A program made the position numbers and the translations under genes. This document shows, piece after piece, positions 35,479 to 47,155 of a DNA stretch of 64,000 nt. The stretch is from Myxococcales bacterium (GTDB lineage Bacteria; Myxococcota_A; Polyangia; Polyangiales; Polyangiaceae): the NCBI GenBank assembly GCA_016720545.1, contig JADKKK010000005.1:310001-374000 (forward strand), in the 5' to 3' direction. The first letter of the stretch is position 1, and the number at the start of each line of letters is the position of its first letter. The notes under the pieces were generated by a model that searched no databases, was not told the DNA's origin, and saw only the letters and a program-made list of their open reading frames with translations.

Positions 35479-36729
35479 ATGAAGCTCGGTTGGCACGGTG
35501 GGTTCTTGGGTCTCTTCCTCATGGGGGTCGCGGGCGCGTGCTCCTCCTCGACGACCCGTCAGGTGTTCGACGACCCCGTCGACGCGAGCGCCTTCATCGA
35601 CACGGCGGCGCCGCCCGCGGAGGAGACCGGCTCGCTGTTCCAGGATGCCCGGCCCCAAGAGGACCTGTCCCCGAAGGGCAACTGGTCGGGCCGCGTCTAC
35701 ACCCCAGCCGGGGACATCCCCATCGCCGGGGCCCTCGTGTACCTCGCGCAGAAGCGGCCCGATCCCATCCCCGATGGCAACTTCTGCGACAAGTGCGTGG
35801 AGCTCGACACGACCGTCCCGAAGACGCTGTCGAAGGCCGATGGCAGCTTCGTCGTCACGGCGAACCGGAGCGGTCCGCAGTTCCTGGTCGTCCAGAAGGG
35901 GCAGTTCCGCCGCGTCGTCGCGATCGACGTGAAGGGCGCCGACGTCGCCGTCGCCAAGGCCGACACCACCTTCCCGCGCCGCAAAGACGCGGCCTCGGGC
36001 GACATGGTGCCCACCACGGCCGTCGTCGACACGAACTACGACGACATCGAGCAGGCGCTCACGCGCCTCGGCATCCCCATCACCGACACCATCCCGCAGG
36101 CGCAGCGCGTGGCGTTCCTTCGCGACGCGACCAAGCTCGCGAAATACAACATCATTTTCTTGCCGTGTGGCACGTGCGCCACCGCGGGCCCCGGGGGCTT
36201 CAGCGGTCCGGACGACGCGCTCGACCCAGCCATCCAGCGCAACCTGAAGGAGTGGGTCCAGAAGGGCGGCAAGCTCTACGTGACCGATTTCGAGTACTCG
36301 TTCATCAACGAGACCTGGAAGAACTACGTCACGTTCACCCCCAACAAGGGCTGCGACTCGAACTCCTACAACACCCCGGCGACCATCGCCGATCCGGGCC
36401 TGAAGGACTGGCTCGACGGCCAGAACCACCGCAGCGTCACCTTCGAGGAGGCGTGGATCAAGGTCGATCGCGTGAACGAGGTCGACGTGCCCGACGGCGC
36501 GGGCGGCACGAAGAAGCTCACCCCGAAGGTGTGGGCGTTCGGCAACGACGGCACCAAGAACCGCCCCATGACCCTGAGCTTCGAGGACTCCTGCGGCCGA
36601 GTGCTCTACAGCGCGTACCACACCGAGGGCGAGGGCGGCGCCACCGCGCTCCTGCCGCAGGAGAAGGCGCTCGTGTACGTGCTCTTCGAAGTGTCGACCT
36701 GCCTCATCGATCCGATCATCCCGAAGTAG
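35479..36729 (+). CDS. secreted lipoprotein with carboxypeptidase-regulatory-like region
   Basis: About 416 residues from ATG 35479. The signal peptide ends in a lipobox (AGAC). Residues about 75-150 resemble a CarboxypepD_reg-like beta sandwich (GRVYTPAGDIPIAGALVYLA, LSKADGSFVVTANRSGPQFLV). The rest contains Rossmann-like segments (AKYNIIFLPCGTC; WVQKGGKLYVTDFEYSF), as in glutamine-amidotransferase-like or ThuA-like surface proteins, and several Cys. No active site was recognised. A hairpin terminator follows at 36771. Confidence 0.75.
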   Translation: MKLGWHGGFLGLFLMGVAGACSSSTTRQVFDDPVDASAFIDTAAPPAEETGSLFQDARPQEDLSPKGNWSGRVYTPAGDIPIAGALVYLAQKRPDPIPDGNFCDKCVELDTTVPKTLSKADGSFVVTANRSGPQFLVVQKGQFRRVVAIDVKGADVAVAKADTTFPRRKDAASGDMVPTTAVVDTNYDDIEQALTRLGIPITDTIPQAQRVAFLRDATKLAKYNIIFLPCGTCATAGPGGFSGPDDALDPAIQRNLKEWVQKGGKLYVTDFEYSFINETWKNYVTFTPNKGCDSNSYNTPATIADPGLKDWLDGQNHRSVTFEEAWIKVDRVNEVDVPDGAGGTKKLTPKVWAFGNDGTKNRPMTLSFEDSCGRVLYSAYHTEGEGGATALLPQEKALVYVLFEVSTCLIDPIIPK

Positions 36730-36770
36730 CCCTCGCCGGGGAGCCTCCCCTCGCGACGGCAGACGCACCG

Positions 36771-36797
36771 ACGCCCGCGGCCACTCGCCGCGGGCGT
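36771..36797 (+). terminator. hairpin terminator after the lipoprotein gene
   Basis: An 11-base stem (ACGCCCGCGGC with GCCGCGGGCGT, loop of five) is followed by a T-rich tail (cgtcttcgttt). It fits a rho-independent terminator for the plus strand. Confidence 0.75.
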
Positions 36798-36898
36798 TCG
36801 TCTTCGTTTCGTTCGCACCGTCGGCGCGCACATCGGCGTCGTGTTGGTCCAGAGCCCGTCGCGCGCCCGGTCACGGGTCGGCGGGGCGCCCACGGGTG

Positions 36899-37122
36899 TC
36901 AGCGCTTGGCCTTGCACTGCGCGCTGCACTCCTGCTCACGCGCCGCGCAGTCGGACTGCGACGCGCCAGGGGAGGAGCGCGCGACGCACTCGGAGTACTG
37001 CCGCGAGCACACCGAGGTGCAGACGCCGATGCCCGCCGCGCCGCAGCCGAGGCTCGCCGTCGCCAGCGCGAGCGCGAAGAGCCCGGCCCGCGCGGCGTGG
37101 GCCACGCGGCTCTGTGGGAGCC

Positions 37123-37126
<4 letters not shown>
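36899..37126 (-). CDS. small Cys-rich lipoprotein coupled to the KamA gene
   Basis: About 75 residues. The TTG start at 37126 overlaps the KamA stop by four bases (TTGA), so it is translationally coupled. A hydrophobic segment (LFALALATASLGC) ends in a lipobox, and the mature 48 residues hold eight Cys in pairs (CTSVCSRQYSEC, CAAREQECSAQC). Unknown function; co-production with the aminomutase is the only hint. A GTG at 37105 is an alternative start. Confidence 0.6.
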
Positions 37127-38541
<1,415 letters not shown>

Positions 38542-38787
38542 CCGGGGTCTTCTCCCACGTCGCACCACGCGCGTCGAGCGCAGCCATCGCACGGCCGGTG
38601 GCACACGAAGTGCACCTTGCACACATTCACTCCGGATCGTCCCCCTGGGGCGAGCGCGCGCCATGTAGGCGCGGGTCGCAGAGCGCGAGCCGATCCACCA
38701 GCCCGCCGCTCTTGGGGGCCACGTAGCTCGACCTTTCGGCGCGTCATCCGCTCGATTCGTATGTGTTTTTCATCGACCCCTGGTTGG

Positions 38788-38793
38788 CATAAT
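38788..38793 (+). promoter_or_regulatory. possible -10 box CATAAT upstream of the CHAP/3D lipoprotein
   Basis: CATAAT lies 19 bases before ATG 38813 in an AT-rich stretch unusual for this genome, with a T-rich stretch about 16 bases further upstream that could be the -35. The divergent 271-base gap to kamA otherwise holds one TGCA-N3-TGCA palindrome (38611) and nothing coding. Confidence 0.4.
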
Positions 38794-38812
38794 CCATGCT
38801 GTTCTGGTCGTC

Positions 38813-40783
38813 ATGAGCACCACGGCCCGCCTCTCCCGCCTCCTGGTCGCCGCCGCCTTCTCCTTCGTCAGCGTGAACGGCCTCATCGGCTGCTCGAGCG
38901 GCGTCGACGATCCGGGACCCCTCGGGGGCGGCGGCGTGGGCCCGAACGGCGAGACCATCCTGGACCTCGACCCGGCGCTCCTCGCGAACGAGGGCACCGA
39001 GCCGGAGACCGGCGAGTACCTGCACCTCGTCACCCCCGACCTGGCGGTGTGCCCGTCCGGCTCGGCCTTCGACGAGATCGGCGGCTTCTGCGTCGCGGGC
39101 GGCCTGGCGCTCGGCCCGTTCGCGCCGGGCATGATCGCCGAGTGCCAGAAGCTCGGCGGCGGGGCCCAGTGCACGACGGCGAAGTGGGACCTCGCGCTCG
39201 CCCGGCGGGCCCGCGGCGAGGGGCTCTGCCCCGCCGGCACCGACGTCGACCTCGAGACCGGCCTGTGCACCGACGACCGCTACGCGTACGGTCCGTTCGA
39301 CCTCACCATCATCAAGGAGTGCCGGCTCACCGGCGGCGGCGCGCAGTGCGACGAGCTCCGCTTCGACAAGTGGTTCGCCCCGCTCCTCACGTTCGAGGAC
39401 GTCACCTCGACCACCGGCGGCGCGACCTTCCTCGCCGTGCCGAGCAAGCTGAACGAGGCGTGCGGCTCCAACGCGAAGCTCTTCAACTTCTACAAGTCGC
39501 AGGATGGCTTCATGCGGGTGCGTCGCGCCGCGCGCGCGAAGCTCCGTGACATCGGCGCGTCGACCGCGAGCCGCCCCGACCGCAACGGCTGCGCGACCTA
39601 CCTCTCGTATGCGCTGAAGCAGTCTGGCGCGGTCCCCGACATGGGGATCCATCCCGGCACCGAGGAGTTCCGCGACGCCCTCCTCAAGAAGGGCTGGAAG
39701 GTCATCAAGGACCCAAACCAGTTCCAGCCCGGCGACGTCATCATCTCGCGCGACCGCAAGGGCGTGCCCGGTCACCCCGACCACGTGTACATGTACGCGG
39801 GCTCGAAGGACGGCTCGCCGGGCAACGGGTACGTCATCGACAACCAGGGCGCCATGGTGCACGAGCGCAACATCAGCGCCTCGGGCTCGAAGACCCGCGC
39901 GGCGTACGCGCTCCGCGCGCCGAACGCGAAGACGAGCTCCGACTGCGGCGAGAAGATCACCAACGACTCGGCGTTCGAGAGCGAGGACAGCTGCGGCGAG
40001 AAGGCCGACGGCTGGTACTGCAGCGACCTTCGTGAGTACAGCGCCTACAAGTGCGTCAACAAGCAGATCCAGATCGGCTTCCAGTGCGCGCAGGGGCAGA
40101 CCTGCACCCGCGTGTCTGCCCAGCCTGAAGACAAGGCTCAGATGAGCGGCCAGAACCCCGCCTGCGGCTCGACGCCTGCGGCTCCTGGCCAGACGTGCAA
40201 GAGCGACGGGCAGTGCAACCCCGGCAGCAACGGCGCGGGCAAGGTCTGCACGGGCGGCCAATGTGTCGCGGGCTGCAAGGCCGACTACCAGTGCCCCGGC
40301 TCCTCCACCTGCCAGGCCGGCCAGTGCGCGGGCGGCTCGAGCGGTGGCGGCAGCACTCCTCCCGGCGGTACCCCTCCGGCGCCCCCCAGCGGCGGCGGCG
40401 CCACGGTAGGCAACGGCAACGGCAACATGTCGGCCTCGAGCTTCAGCTGCAAAGGCACGGGGTACTTCCCCTCGAACACCGGCGTCGAGGGTGGCTTCAA
40501 GGATCGCCTCGGCGCGAAGCTGAACACCCTCCAGGACTTCCTCGCGGGGAAGGTGCCCTACGTGTCCGTCGCGATGGACTCGAAGGCCTTCGGCTACGGC
40601 ACGAAGCTCCGCATCGAAGAGCTCGAGCGCAAGTACGGCAAGGCCATCGAGTTCCGAGTGGTCGACACCGGCGGCGCCTTCAAGGGCAAGGGCACGACCC
40701 GCATGGACGTCTGCGTGAGCACCAAGGACGCGACCCTCGACGCCACCATCAACGGCACGCTCTCGGTGCGCGTCGCCCCCTGA
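38813..40783 (+). CDS. secreted lipoprotein with CHAP/NlpC-like amidase region and C-terminal 3D domain
   Basis: About 656 residues from ATG 38813, with signal and lipobox (LIGC). Order: two Cys-containing repeats (CPSGSAFDEIGGFC and CPAGTDVDLETGLC), then an amidase-like domain with RNGCATYLSYALKQSG (Cys), GDVIISRDRKG and GHPDHVYMYAG (His). Next come two EGF-like Cys modules around CKSDGQCNPGSNG and CKADYQCPGSSTC, a Gly/Pro linker, and a 3D domain at the end (SVAMDSKAFGYGTKLRIEEL; DTGGAFKG) with its Asp residues. Peptidoglycan cleavage by both modules is expected. Cell wall remodelling or predation is inference. Confidence 0.82.
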   Translation: MSTTARLSRLLVAAAFSFVSVNGLIGCSSGVDDPGPLGGGGVGPNGETILDLDPALLANEGTEPETGEYLHLVTPDLAVCPSGSAFDEIGGFCVAGGLALGPFAPGMIAECQKLGGGAQCTTAKWDLALARRARGEGLCPAGTDVDLETGLCTDDRYAYGPFDLTIIKECRLTGGGAQCDELRFDKWFAPLLTFEDVTSTTGGATFLAVPSKLNEACGSNAKLFNFYKSQDGFMRVRRAARAKLRDIGASTASRPDRNGCATYLSYALKQSGAVPDMGIHPGTEEFRDALLKKGWKVIKDPNQFQPGDVIISRDRKGVPGHPDHVYMYAGSKDGSPGNGYVIDNQGAMVHERNISASGSKTRAAYALRAPNAKTSSDCGEKITNDSAFESEDSCGEKADGWYCSDLREYSAYKCVNKQIQIGFQCAQGQTCTRVSAQPEDKAQMSGQNPACGSTPAAPGQTCKSDGQCNPGSNGAGKVCTGGQCVAGCKADYQCPGSSTCQAGQCAGGSSGGGSTPPGGTPPAPPSGGGATVGNGNGNMSASSFSCKGTGYFPSNTGVEGGFKDRLGAKLNTLQDFLAGKVPYVSVAMDSKAFGYGTKLRIEELERKYGKAIEFRVVDTGGAFKGKGTTRMDVCVSTKDATLDATINGTLSVRVAP

Positions 40784-40829
40784 GGGCAACGCCGACGGCG
40801 CCCGCCCGGGTGACGCCGAGGACTCCGCA

Positions 40830-40855
40830 GAGGCTCGCGCTCCGGCGCGGGCCTC
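40830..40855 (+). terminator. hairpin after the CHAP/3D lipoprotein gene
   Basis: GAGGCTCGCGC pairs with GCGCGGGCCTC (one wobble) around a TCCG tetraloop, 46 bases after the stop, between convergent genes. It may serve both strands. Confidence 0.6.
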
Positions 40856-40894
40856 GCGCGTTTCCATCGTGGGGGCGTGCCCGGAGGGCGCAGG

Positions 40895-41938
40895 TTACGT
40901 GTACTTTGCAGCGGCCGCGAGCAGCGTCTCGCGGAGGTCGGCTGCGAGCTCCGCGGGTTCGACGACCTTCGCCGCGTCGCCGAAGCCGAGGACCCAGGCG
41001 CGGGCGCGCTCGCGGTCGCCGAGCGGAGCCGAGACCCGCACCCGACCGTCCGGCGCCACGGCGACGCGCTGCGCGGGGTGGACCTTCCTGGCGCGCACGA
41101 CGTCGGCCACGCGGGCGTCGAACTCGACGAGCAGGCGGGCCTTCGCCGGGGCGGCCACGCCGAGGTCGCCGTGCAGGTACTGGGAGAGCTCGAACGACTC
41201 GGGCACTCGGAACTTCTTCTCCCCGAGCTCGAGCTTCGAGGTCGCCTCGAGCGGGAGCACCACGACGCTCCGGCTCTCTTCGAGCCACCCCACGAGCACG
41301 AGGTTGCCGCGGTCGAACACGACGCCGTAGGGGAAGAACACCGAGCGCGCCGCCTGGCTTCGGCGCTGGAGCGTGAGCGATCGCGCCGAGGTGAGCGCCT
41401 GGATGGCGACGTCGATCTCCTCCGCGCGCGAGGGCGGGATGCGCCCGGGTGTCCCGAGGAACACCACGCGCTCGTGCAAGGTGGCGTCCGGATCGGCCGC
41501 CTTTCCCGCGCCGCGCGGGGCCGGTCGCTGGGTGAGCTTGCGCAGCTCGCCTAGGGCGAGCGCCACCTCGTCGAAGAAGGCCGAGCCCCTGGTGGGCTCG
41601 AACAGCGCGCGCGTCGCGAGGAGCGCCTGCGCCTGGGCCCGCCGCAGCACGATCGCGCGGGCGCGTTCGCCTGGCTTCATGCGCCACACGCGCGCGCCAC
41701 CTGGCACCGGCTCCACGAACTCGAGCTGGAGCGGCTCGGTCATCTCGCGGAGGTAGCGGCGAACCGAGCGCTCCGAGATGCGGAGCGTGGCGGCCAGGTC
41801 GGCGAGGGTGAAGCCGAGCGGCTGGCTCTCGAACAGGTCGCGAAGGGCGTCGAGGCGCCGAAACTGCGTGAATTTTCCGCGCGTGCGGCCCACGCGGCTG
41901 CCGTTGCCTCGGGGGAGGCGCGTGCCCATCACGGCCAC
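40895..41938 (-). CDS. HTH and WYL-domain transcriptional regulator
   Basis: About 347 residues from GTG 41938 (ATG 41929 also possible). An N-terminal winged helix (LADLAATLRISERSVRRYLRE) is followed by a WYL-type middle (SLTLQRRSQAARSVFFPYGV; LVLVGWLEESRSVVVLPL) and a WCX-like C-terminus. Such proteins sense nucleic acid or nucleotide ligands and often regulate DNA-damage or phage-defence genes. The stop codon lies inside a TGTACTTTGCA palindrome at 40900. The neighbouring cytochrome lipoprotein gene ends seven bases upstream. Confidence 0.88.
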   Translation of the reverse strand: MAVMGTRLPRGNGSRVGRTRGKFTQFRRLDALRDLFESQPLGFTLADLAATLRISERSVRRYLREMTEPLQLEFVEPVPGGARVWRMKPGERARAIVLRRAQAQALLATRALFEPTRGSAFFDEVALALGELRKLTQRPAPRGAGKAADPDATLHERVVFLGTPGRIPPSRAEEIDVAIQALTSARSLTLQRRSQAARSVFFPYGVVFDRGNLVLVGWLEESRSVVVLPLEATSKLELGEKKFRVPESFELSQYLHGDLGVAAPAKARLLVEFDARVADVVRARKVHPAQRVAVAPDGRVRVSAPLGDRERARAWVLGFGDAAKVVEPAELAADLRETLLAAAAKYT

Positions 41939-41945
41939 GCGCGCC

Positions 41946-42569
41946 TCAAATCTTCCGGTCGCGGAAGGCGAGCCGGTACTTCGCCTTGTACTGGTCGTGG
42001 CACGAGCGGCACGCGGCCTTGGCGCCGTCGAGCTTGCCGAGCTTGGCGGCCTTCGCGCCGTCGCGCGAGATCGACGCCCAGTTCGTGTAGCCGGGGGGAC
42101 CGAGGTTGACCATCTGGTCGAACACGTCGCCGAGCCCGGGCGTGTCGCCCGCGGCCATCGGCGGGTTGGCGTGCGCCTTCATCCAGGCCTGGAGTGGGCA
42201 GTCGGGGAGCGGCTTCGTGCCGCACGTGTAGGTCTTGGGGCCCGAAGCGGTGGGCGCGGGCGTCGGCGTCTTGCCTGTCGCTGCCGTGGAGGGCGCGGCC
42301 GCGGCGGTCGCGGCGTCGCTCGCGGACTGACTCGCGGCGTCGCCCGCGGGCGTCGCGTCGGGCGTGGCCGAGGGCGCGCTCGACGCCGAGGGCGCGGTCG
42401 AAGGAGCGCTCGACGCCGACGCCGAGGCGGCAGGAGGCGCCTCGGGCGGGGTATCGGGCTTCTTGTCGCACGCGGCCGCCGCGCACGCGGCCGCGACGAC
42501 GAAGGCGAACGCCAACACAGACTGCGGAGGGGTCGCGGGCGAGGGGAGCCCGGTCCGGTGCGGGTGCAT
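41946..42569 (-). CDS. cytochrome c'-like monoheme lipoprotein
   Basis: About 207 residues from ATG 42569. A signal peptide ends in a lipobox (AAAC), followed by a long Ala/Ser/Pro/Thr linker. The single heme site is near the C-terminus in ACRSCHDQYKAKYR, with Cys-X2-Cys-His and Tyr-Lys following, the C-terminal layout of cytochrome c'. A helical segment precedes it. NO or O2 binding, or electron transfer at the outer membrane, is possible. Overlap in function with nearby respiratory genes is inference. Confidence 0.72.
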   Translation of the reverse strand: MHPHRTGLPSPATPPQSVLAFAFVVAAACAAAACDKKPDTPPEAPPAASASASSAPSTAPSASSAPSATPDATPAGDAASQSASDAATAAAAPSTAATGKTPTPAPTASGPKTYTCGTKPLPDCPLQAWMKAHANPPMAAGDTPGLGDVFDQMVNLGPPGYTNWASISRDGAKAAKLGKLDGAKAACRSCHDQYKAKYRLAFRDRKI

Positions 42570-42637
42570 CCGCCGCAGCCTACGGCGAAACGCGCCGAAA
42601 TCGTAGGGGAATACCTCCCCTTTTCTGCGTTCCCGGC

Positions 42638-42643
42638 TAGGCT
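42638..42643 (+). promoter_or_regulatory. -10-like box TAGGCT, short or no leader
   Basis: TAGGCT ends nine bases before ATG 42653. No Shine-Dalgarno is present. Confidence 0.35.
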
Positions 42644-42652
42644 CTCGCGCCC

Positions 42653-43966
<1,314 letters not shown>

Positions 43967-44031
43967 CGCCCCCGCGTCGCGCTTCGGTTGCTTCTCACCC
44001 CACGACCGGGCCCACGTGCGACGATGGGGAA

Positions 44032-44604
44032 ATGCGCTCGCCGTTCTTCGTCGCCGTCGGCCCTTCGCTGCTCGTGTCGCCCTTTGCGGCCCTGCTCGTA
44101 ACGCTCACCCTCTCCACGTCGGCGCGCGCCGACATTCCCCCGCCCGACGACCAGGTGAAGGCCTGCGTCGAGGCGGCGGTGGCGCGGCGCATCGTCGCGA
44201 AGGCGCCGGCGCTGGGCCCGTCGCCGTGCCGGGTGGTCGGCCCGTTCAGCGGAGTGAGCTCTTCCCCGGGAGAGGCCTCGAGCAAACGCGACGCCGAGCA
44301 GAAGAGTGCAGGATACACGTGGATCTGTCCGCTCACGCGAAACTACCGAGGAGACACGCTCTACTGCAAGCTGCCGGCGGGGATGGGCGCGGACGACGCG
44401 CTGCACGGTGCGGATCCCGCGCCGGCCGCTCCCGCGACCCCCGCCGCCCCGTCGGGCGCCGTTGGGGCTCCCAGCGACGCCACGAAGGTTCGGGGGTGCG
44501 GCGGCTGTGACTCGGCCCCAGGATCGGCGTCTTCTTCGACGCTCGCCACGCTCGCCATCCTCGGTCTCGTGGGGATCTCGGCCGGGCGCCGGCGCCGACG
44601 CTGA
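44032..44604 (+). CDS. exported protein with MYXO-CTERM-like tail
   Basis: About 190 residues from ATG 44032. A cleavable signal peptide (SARAD) is followed by a conserved small domain with Cys pairs (KACVEAAVARR, CRVVGPFSG, CPLTRNYRGDTLYC). The C-terminus has a Cys-rich GCGGCDSAPG, a hydrophobic helix (LATLAILGLVGISAG) and a final Arg cluster, the layout of MYXO-CTERM sorting signals. The protein is therefore likely moved to the cell surface. One interrupted palindrome lies at 44307. No function recognised for the domain. Confidence 0.72.
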   Translation: MRSPFFVAVGPSLLVSPFAALLVTLTLSTSARADIPPPDDQVKACVEAAVARRIVAKAPALGPSPCRVVGPFSGVSSSPGEASSKRDAEQKSAGYTWICPLTRNYRGDTLYCKLPAGMGADDALHGADPAPAAPATPAAPSGAVGAPSDATKVRGCGGCDSAPGSASSSTLATLAILGLVGISAGRRRRR

Positions 44605-44686
44605 GCGCCTCGGTCGGGCGCGAGTGCCCGGCCTTCGGCTTCCGCCCGCGTCGCCTTCCTGCGCGTCTGTGGGGGCGCGCCCCTGC

Positions 44687-44692
44687 TACCTT
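44687..44692 (+). promoter_or_regulatory. -10-like box TACCTT, leaderless arrangement
   Basis: TACCTT ends eight bases before ATG 44701 with no ribosome site. Confidence 0.4.
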
Positions 44693-44700
44693 CGTCCGCG

Positions 44701-45570
44701 ATGTCGCGTCACGAGCTCCACGATCCGGGCCGTGGGCTCGCCCTCACTCTGGGCGCGCTCGACGTGACCGCGTTCAGCATCTCGGGGCTCGCCACGTGGA
44801 TCGCGGTGCCGTCGCTCGACGCGTGCTTCGACCTCGGGCACTGCACGGTCGAGGTGAGCCGCCTCCGAAACGTGCTGCTCTCGCACGCCCACCAAGACCA
44901 CTCCCTCGGCGTCGTGCGCCACCTCTCCCTCCGCGCGATGACGGGCGCGCGCCCCTCTCGCGTCTATCTGCCCGAGGAGAGCCGCGAGCCCATGATCGCG
45001 ATGCTCCGCGCCTACGAGCGCCTCGAGGGCAAGCGCGACGCCGACCTCGAGGCCTGCGTGCGCGGCGTGTCGCCGGGGGACACCTTCGCGCTCTCCCCCC
45101 GGCACCGCGTGCATGCGTTCGACGTGACGCATCGGCTGCCCTCGCGCGGCTACACGGTGCTCGAGACGCGCCGGAAGCTCCTCGACAAGTTCGTTGGGCT
45201 CCCCGGCGAGGCCCTCCGTGACGCGCGCGCCGCCGGCGAGGAGCTCCACTCGTTCCACGAGCGCGCCGTTCTCACCTACGTCGGCGACAGCACGATCGAC
45301 ACGCTCGAGCGGCACCCCGAGGTGGGCCAGAGCGACGTGCTCTTCCTCGAGGCCACCCACCTCACCGGGACCTCCCCCGAGGTGAGCGCGAAGTACGGTC
45401 ACACCCACCTCGAGGAGCTCGCGGCGCTCTATCTCCGCGCCCCCGAGGCGCTCGCGAGCCCGCACGTCGTGCTCAAGCACTTCAGCATGAAATACGCGCG
45501 CGCCGACATCCTCGCCGCCCGAAACCAGCTGCCGGTCGGCCTGAGGGAGCGCGTGATCATGTTGGCCTGA
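44701..45570 (+). CDS. MBL-fold metal-dependent hydrolase, RNase Z-like
   Basis: About 289 residues from ATG 44701. The metal site SHAHQDHSLGVVRH is followed by LTYVGDST and, near residue 220, ATHLTGTSPE; a later KYGHTHLEELAAL and VLKHFSMKYAR give further His ligands. This pattern, with an insert between, matches tRNase Z-type and related nucleases. It could process tRNA 3' ends, but a shorter exosite arm suggests a paralogue. The fold is certain, the role not. Confidence 0.8.
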   Translation: MSRHELHDPGRGLALTLGALDVTAFSISGLATWIAVPSLDACFDLGHCTVEVSRLRNVLLSHAHQDHSLGVVRHLSLRAMTGARPSRVYLPEESREPMIAMLRAYERLEGKRDADLEACVRGVSPGDTFALSPRHRVHAFDVTHRLPSRGYTVLETRRKLLDKFVGLPGEALRDARAAGEELHSFHERAVLTYVGDSTIDTLERHPEVGQSDVLFLEATHLTGTSPEVSAKYGHTHLEELAALYLRAPEALASPHVVLKHFSMKYARADILAARNQLPVGLRERVIMLA

Positions 45571-45669
45571 GGGAGCCGGCGCGCCGACCCTGGCCCGAAG
45601 CGCGCGTCGCCGGGCGGGGCTCGAAACATGCAGTATGCACTCATTCTCCGTGCGGGGGAGGCCGCGTGG

Positions 45670-46764
45670 TCATCCCCAGAGCTTCCACCACGGGCGGTTT
45701 GCCTTCTCGCGCGCCGCCTCGATTTTGGCGAGCGCCTTCTTGCCGTCCTTGCTGGTGGGGTCCACGTCGAGCAGGCGCTCGAGATCGGCGGCCGCCTCGT
45801 CGAGCCGGCCCACGAGACCGAGGGCCCACGCGCGGTGAAACAGCCCGCGCGGGTGGTCCTCTTGGATCGCGAGCAGCTCGTCGGCTGCCGCGAGCCCGGC
45901 CGCGGCGTCCTCGAGCTCGTTGTGCGCGCGCGCGGTCTCGACGAGGAGGGGGATCCGCTCCGCGTCTTTCGCGACCTTGAGGCCCCGGCGCAGAACTTCG
46001 AGGGCTTTGTCCCAGTGCTTTCGCCGCGAGTGGAGGCGGGCGTAGTTCTGATAGTGAGTGACGCGACCTGGCTCGTGGCCGAGCGCTGCCTCGTAGTCGG
46101 CCATGGCGGAGACGACCGAGCCGTCGGCCTCGTGGAGGTTGCCTCGGTTGGCGTGCGCGACCGCGAGGATCTCCGGATCCGTGGACGTGCGTACGAGCCC
46201 GTCGTAGAGCGAGAGCGCGCCCGCGTGATCACCCTCGGCGCTCCGCGCGCAGGCGAGCGCGATCTCGAGCAGCGGGCTATTTTCAAGGGCGAGCGAGCGC
46301 TCGTAGCACACGGCGGCGGCGTGGTTGAGCTTCAGGATTTGGTAGTGTGTGCCCTTCGCGCGCCAGAGCTCGGCGTCGTCTGGCGTGGCCCAGAGGAGCA
46401 GGTCGAGCAGGGCGAAGCCGCGCCGGTAGAGGCCCGCGTCGAACGACGCCTCGGCCGCCTCGACCGTGCGCCCCGCGGGATCGTCGACGTGGAGGAACGC
46501 GAGCGCTTCGGCCGCGGACATCCCGCACGCGGGGCACGCGAGCGCGTCGTCGGCGGGGCGTGCGCCCCCGCAGTTGAGGCACGAGGCCGCGGTGGGCTCG
46601 ACGGCGGCGACCGGGCATAGATCGAGGCTGACCTCGTCGCAGCCAGGGCAACGCCAGGCGACGCCGTAGTGGACCTCGGCGCCCTTGTCCTCGGGGTACT
46701 TGCCGGCGCGGAGGAACGTGCCCTCGACGGCGCAGTGCTCGCACGTAGTCGGCTGGGCGGACAT
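45670..46764 (-). CDS. zinc-ribbon and TPR protein
   Basis: About 364 residues from ATG 46764 (MSAQPTTCEHC). The N-terminal 110 residues hold four CXXC pairs: CEHC, CPGC, CLNC and CPAC, suggesting two zinc ribbons. The remainder is a row of TPR-like helices (AELWRAKGTHYQILKLNHAA, AHANRGNLHEADGSVVSAMA, RAWALGLVGRLDEAAADLE). Cytoplasmic. TPR scaffolding with nucleic-acid or protein binding through the ribbons is possible. The first four residues after the stop are close to a TGCAGTATGCA palindrome at 45629. Confidence 0.75.
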   Translation of the reverse strand: MSAQPTTCEHCAVEGTFLRAGKYPEDKGAEVHYGVAWRCPGCDEVSLDLCPVAAVEPTAASCLNCGGARPADDALACPACGMSAAEALAFLHVDDPAGRTVEAAEASFDAGLYRRGFALLDLLLWATPDDAELWRAKGTHYQILKLNHAAAVCYERSLALENSPLLEIALACARSAEGDHAGALSLYDGLVRTSTDPEILAVAHANRGNLHEADGSVVSAMADYEAALGHEPGRVTHYQNYARLHSRRKHWDKALEVLRRGLKVAKDAERIPLLVETARAHNELEDAAAGLAAADELLAIQEDHPRGLFHRAWALGLVGRLDEAAADLERLLDVDPTSKDGKKALAKIEAAREKANRPWWKLWG

Positions 46765-46804
46765 GGGCGGACCATAGCGGAAGCGGGGTCTTCCGCGTGA
46801 GGTC

Positions 46805-47155
46805 TCAGCGCGTGACGAGGCGGCAGGTGCCCGTCGGGGTGAAGACACGCGCCGGAGAGCCCACACGGACGATGAGCTCGGCCGAGGTCTGCGCGGCGAC
46901 CTTCAGCGCCGCGGGCGTGGGGTCCACCGACGTGGCCACCAGGCAATCGGCGCCCTGGGTGCAGCCGTTCTGCACGCGCACCACGTGGTTGTAGCCGTAC
47001 GCGCCCATCTGAGCCTCGCCCGTGAGCTTCACGCAGGCGGGCATCCCTCCGGGCATGGCGCCAGGCTCGGGCTGCGCGGGCTCGGCGCCCGCGCCGGGCG
47101 CAAGCGCCCCGAGGACGAGCAGCGCAGCCACCAGGGCCGTGAACGAGCGCTTCAT
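46805..47155 (-). CDS. small exported protein, unknown
   Basis: About 116 residues from ATG 47155; an in-frame GTG two codons earlier also fits. A signal peptide ends near GAGAEP, followed by a Pro-rich linker and a beta-rich domain with four Cys (PACVKLTG, VQNGCTQGADCLVA, GTCRLVTR). No family recognised. It is downstream of the 268-base stretch next to metG. Confidence 0.65.
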   Translation of the reverse strand: MKRSFTALVAALLVLGALAPGAGAEPAQPEPGAMPGGMPACVKLTGEAQMGAYGYNHVVRVQNGCTQGADCLVATSVDPTPAALKVAAQTSAELIVRVGSPARVFTPTGTCRLVTR

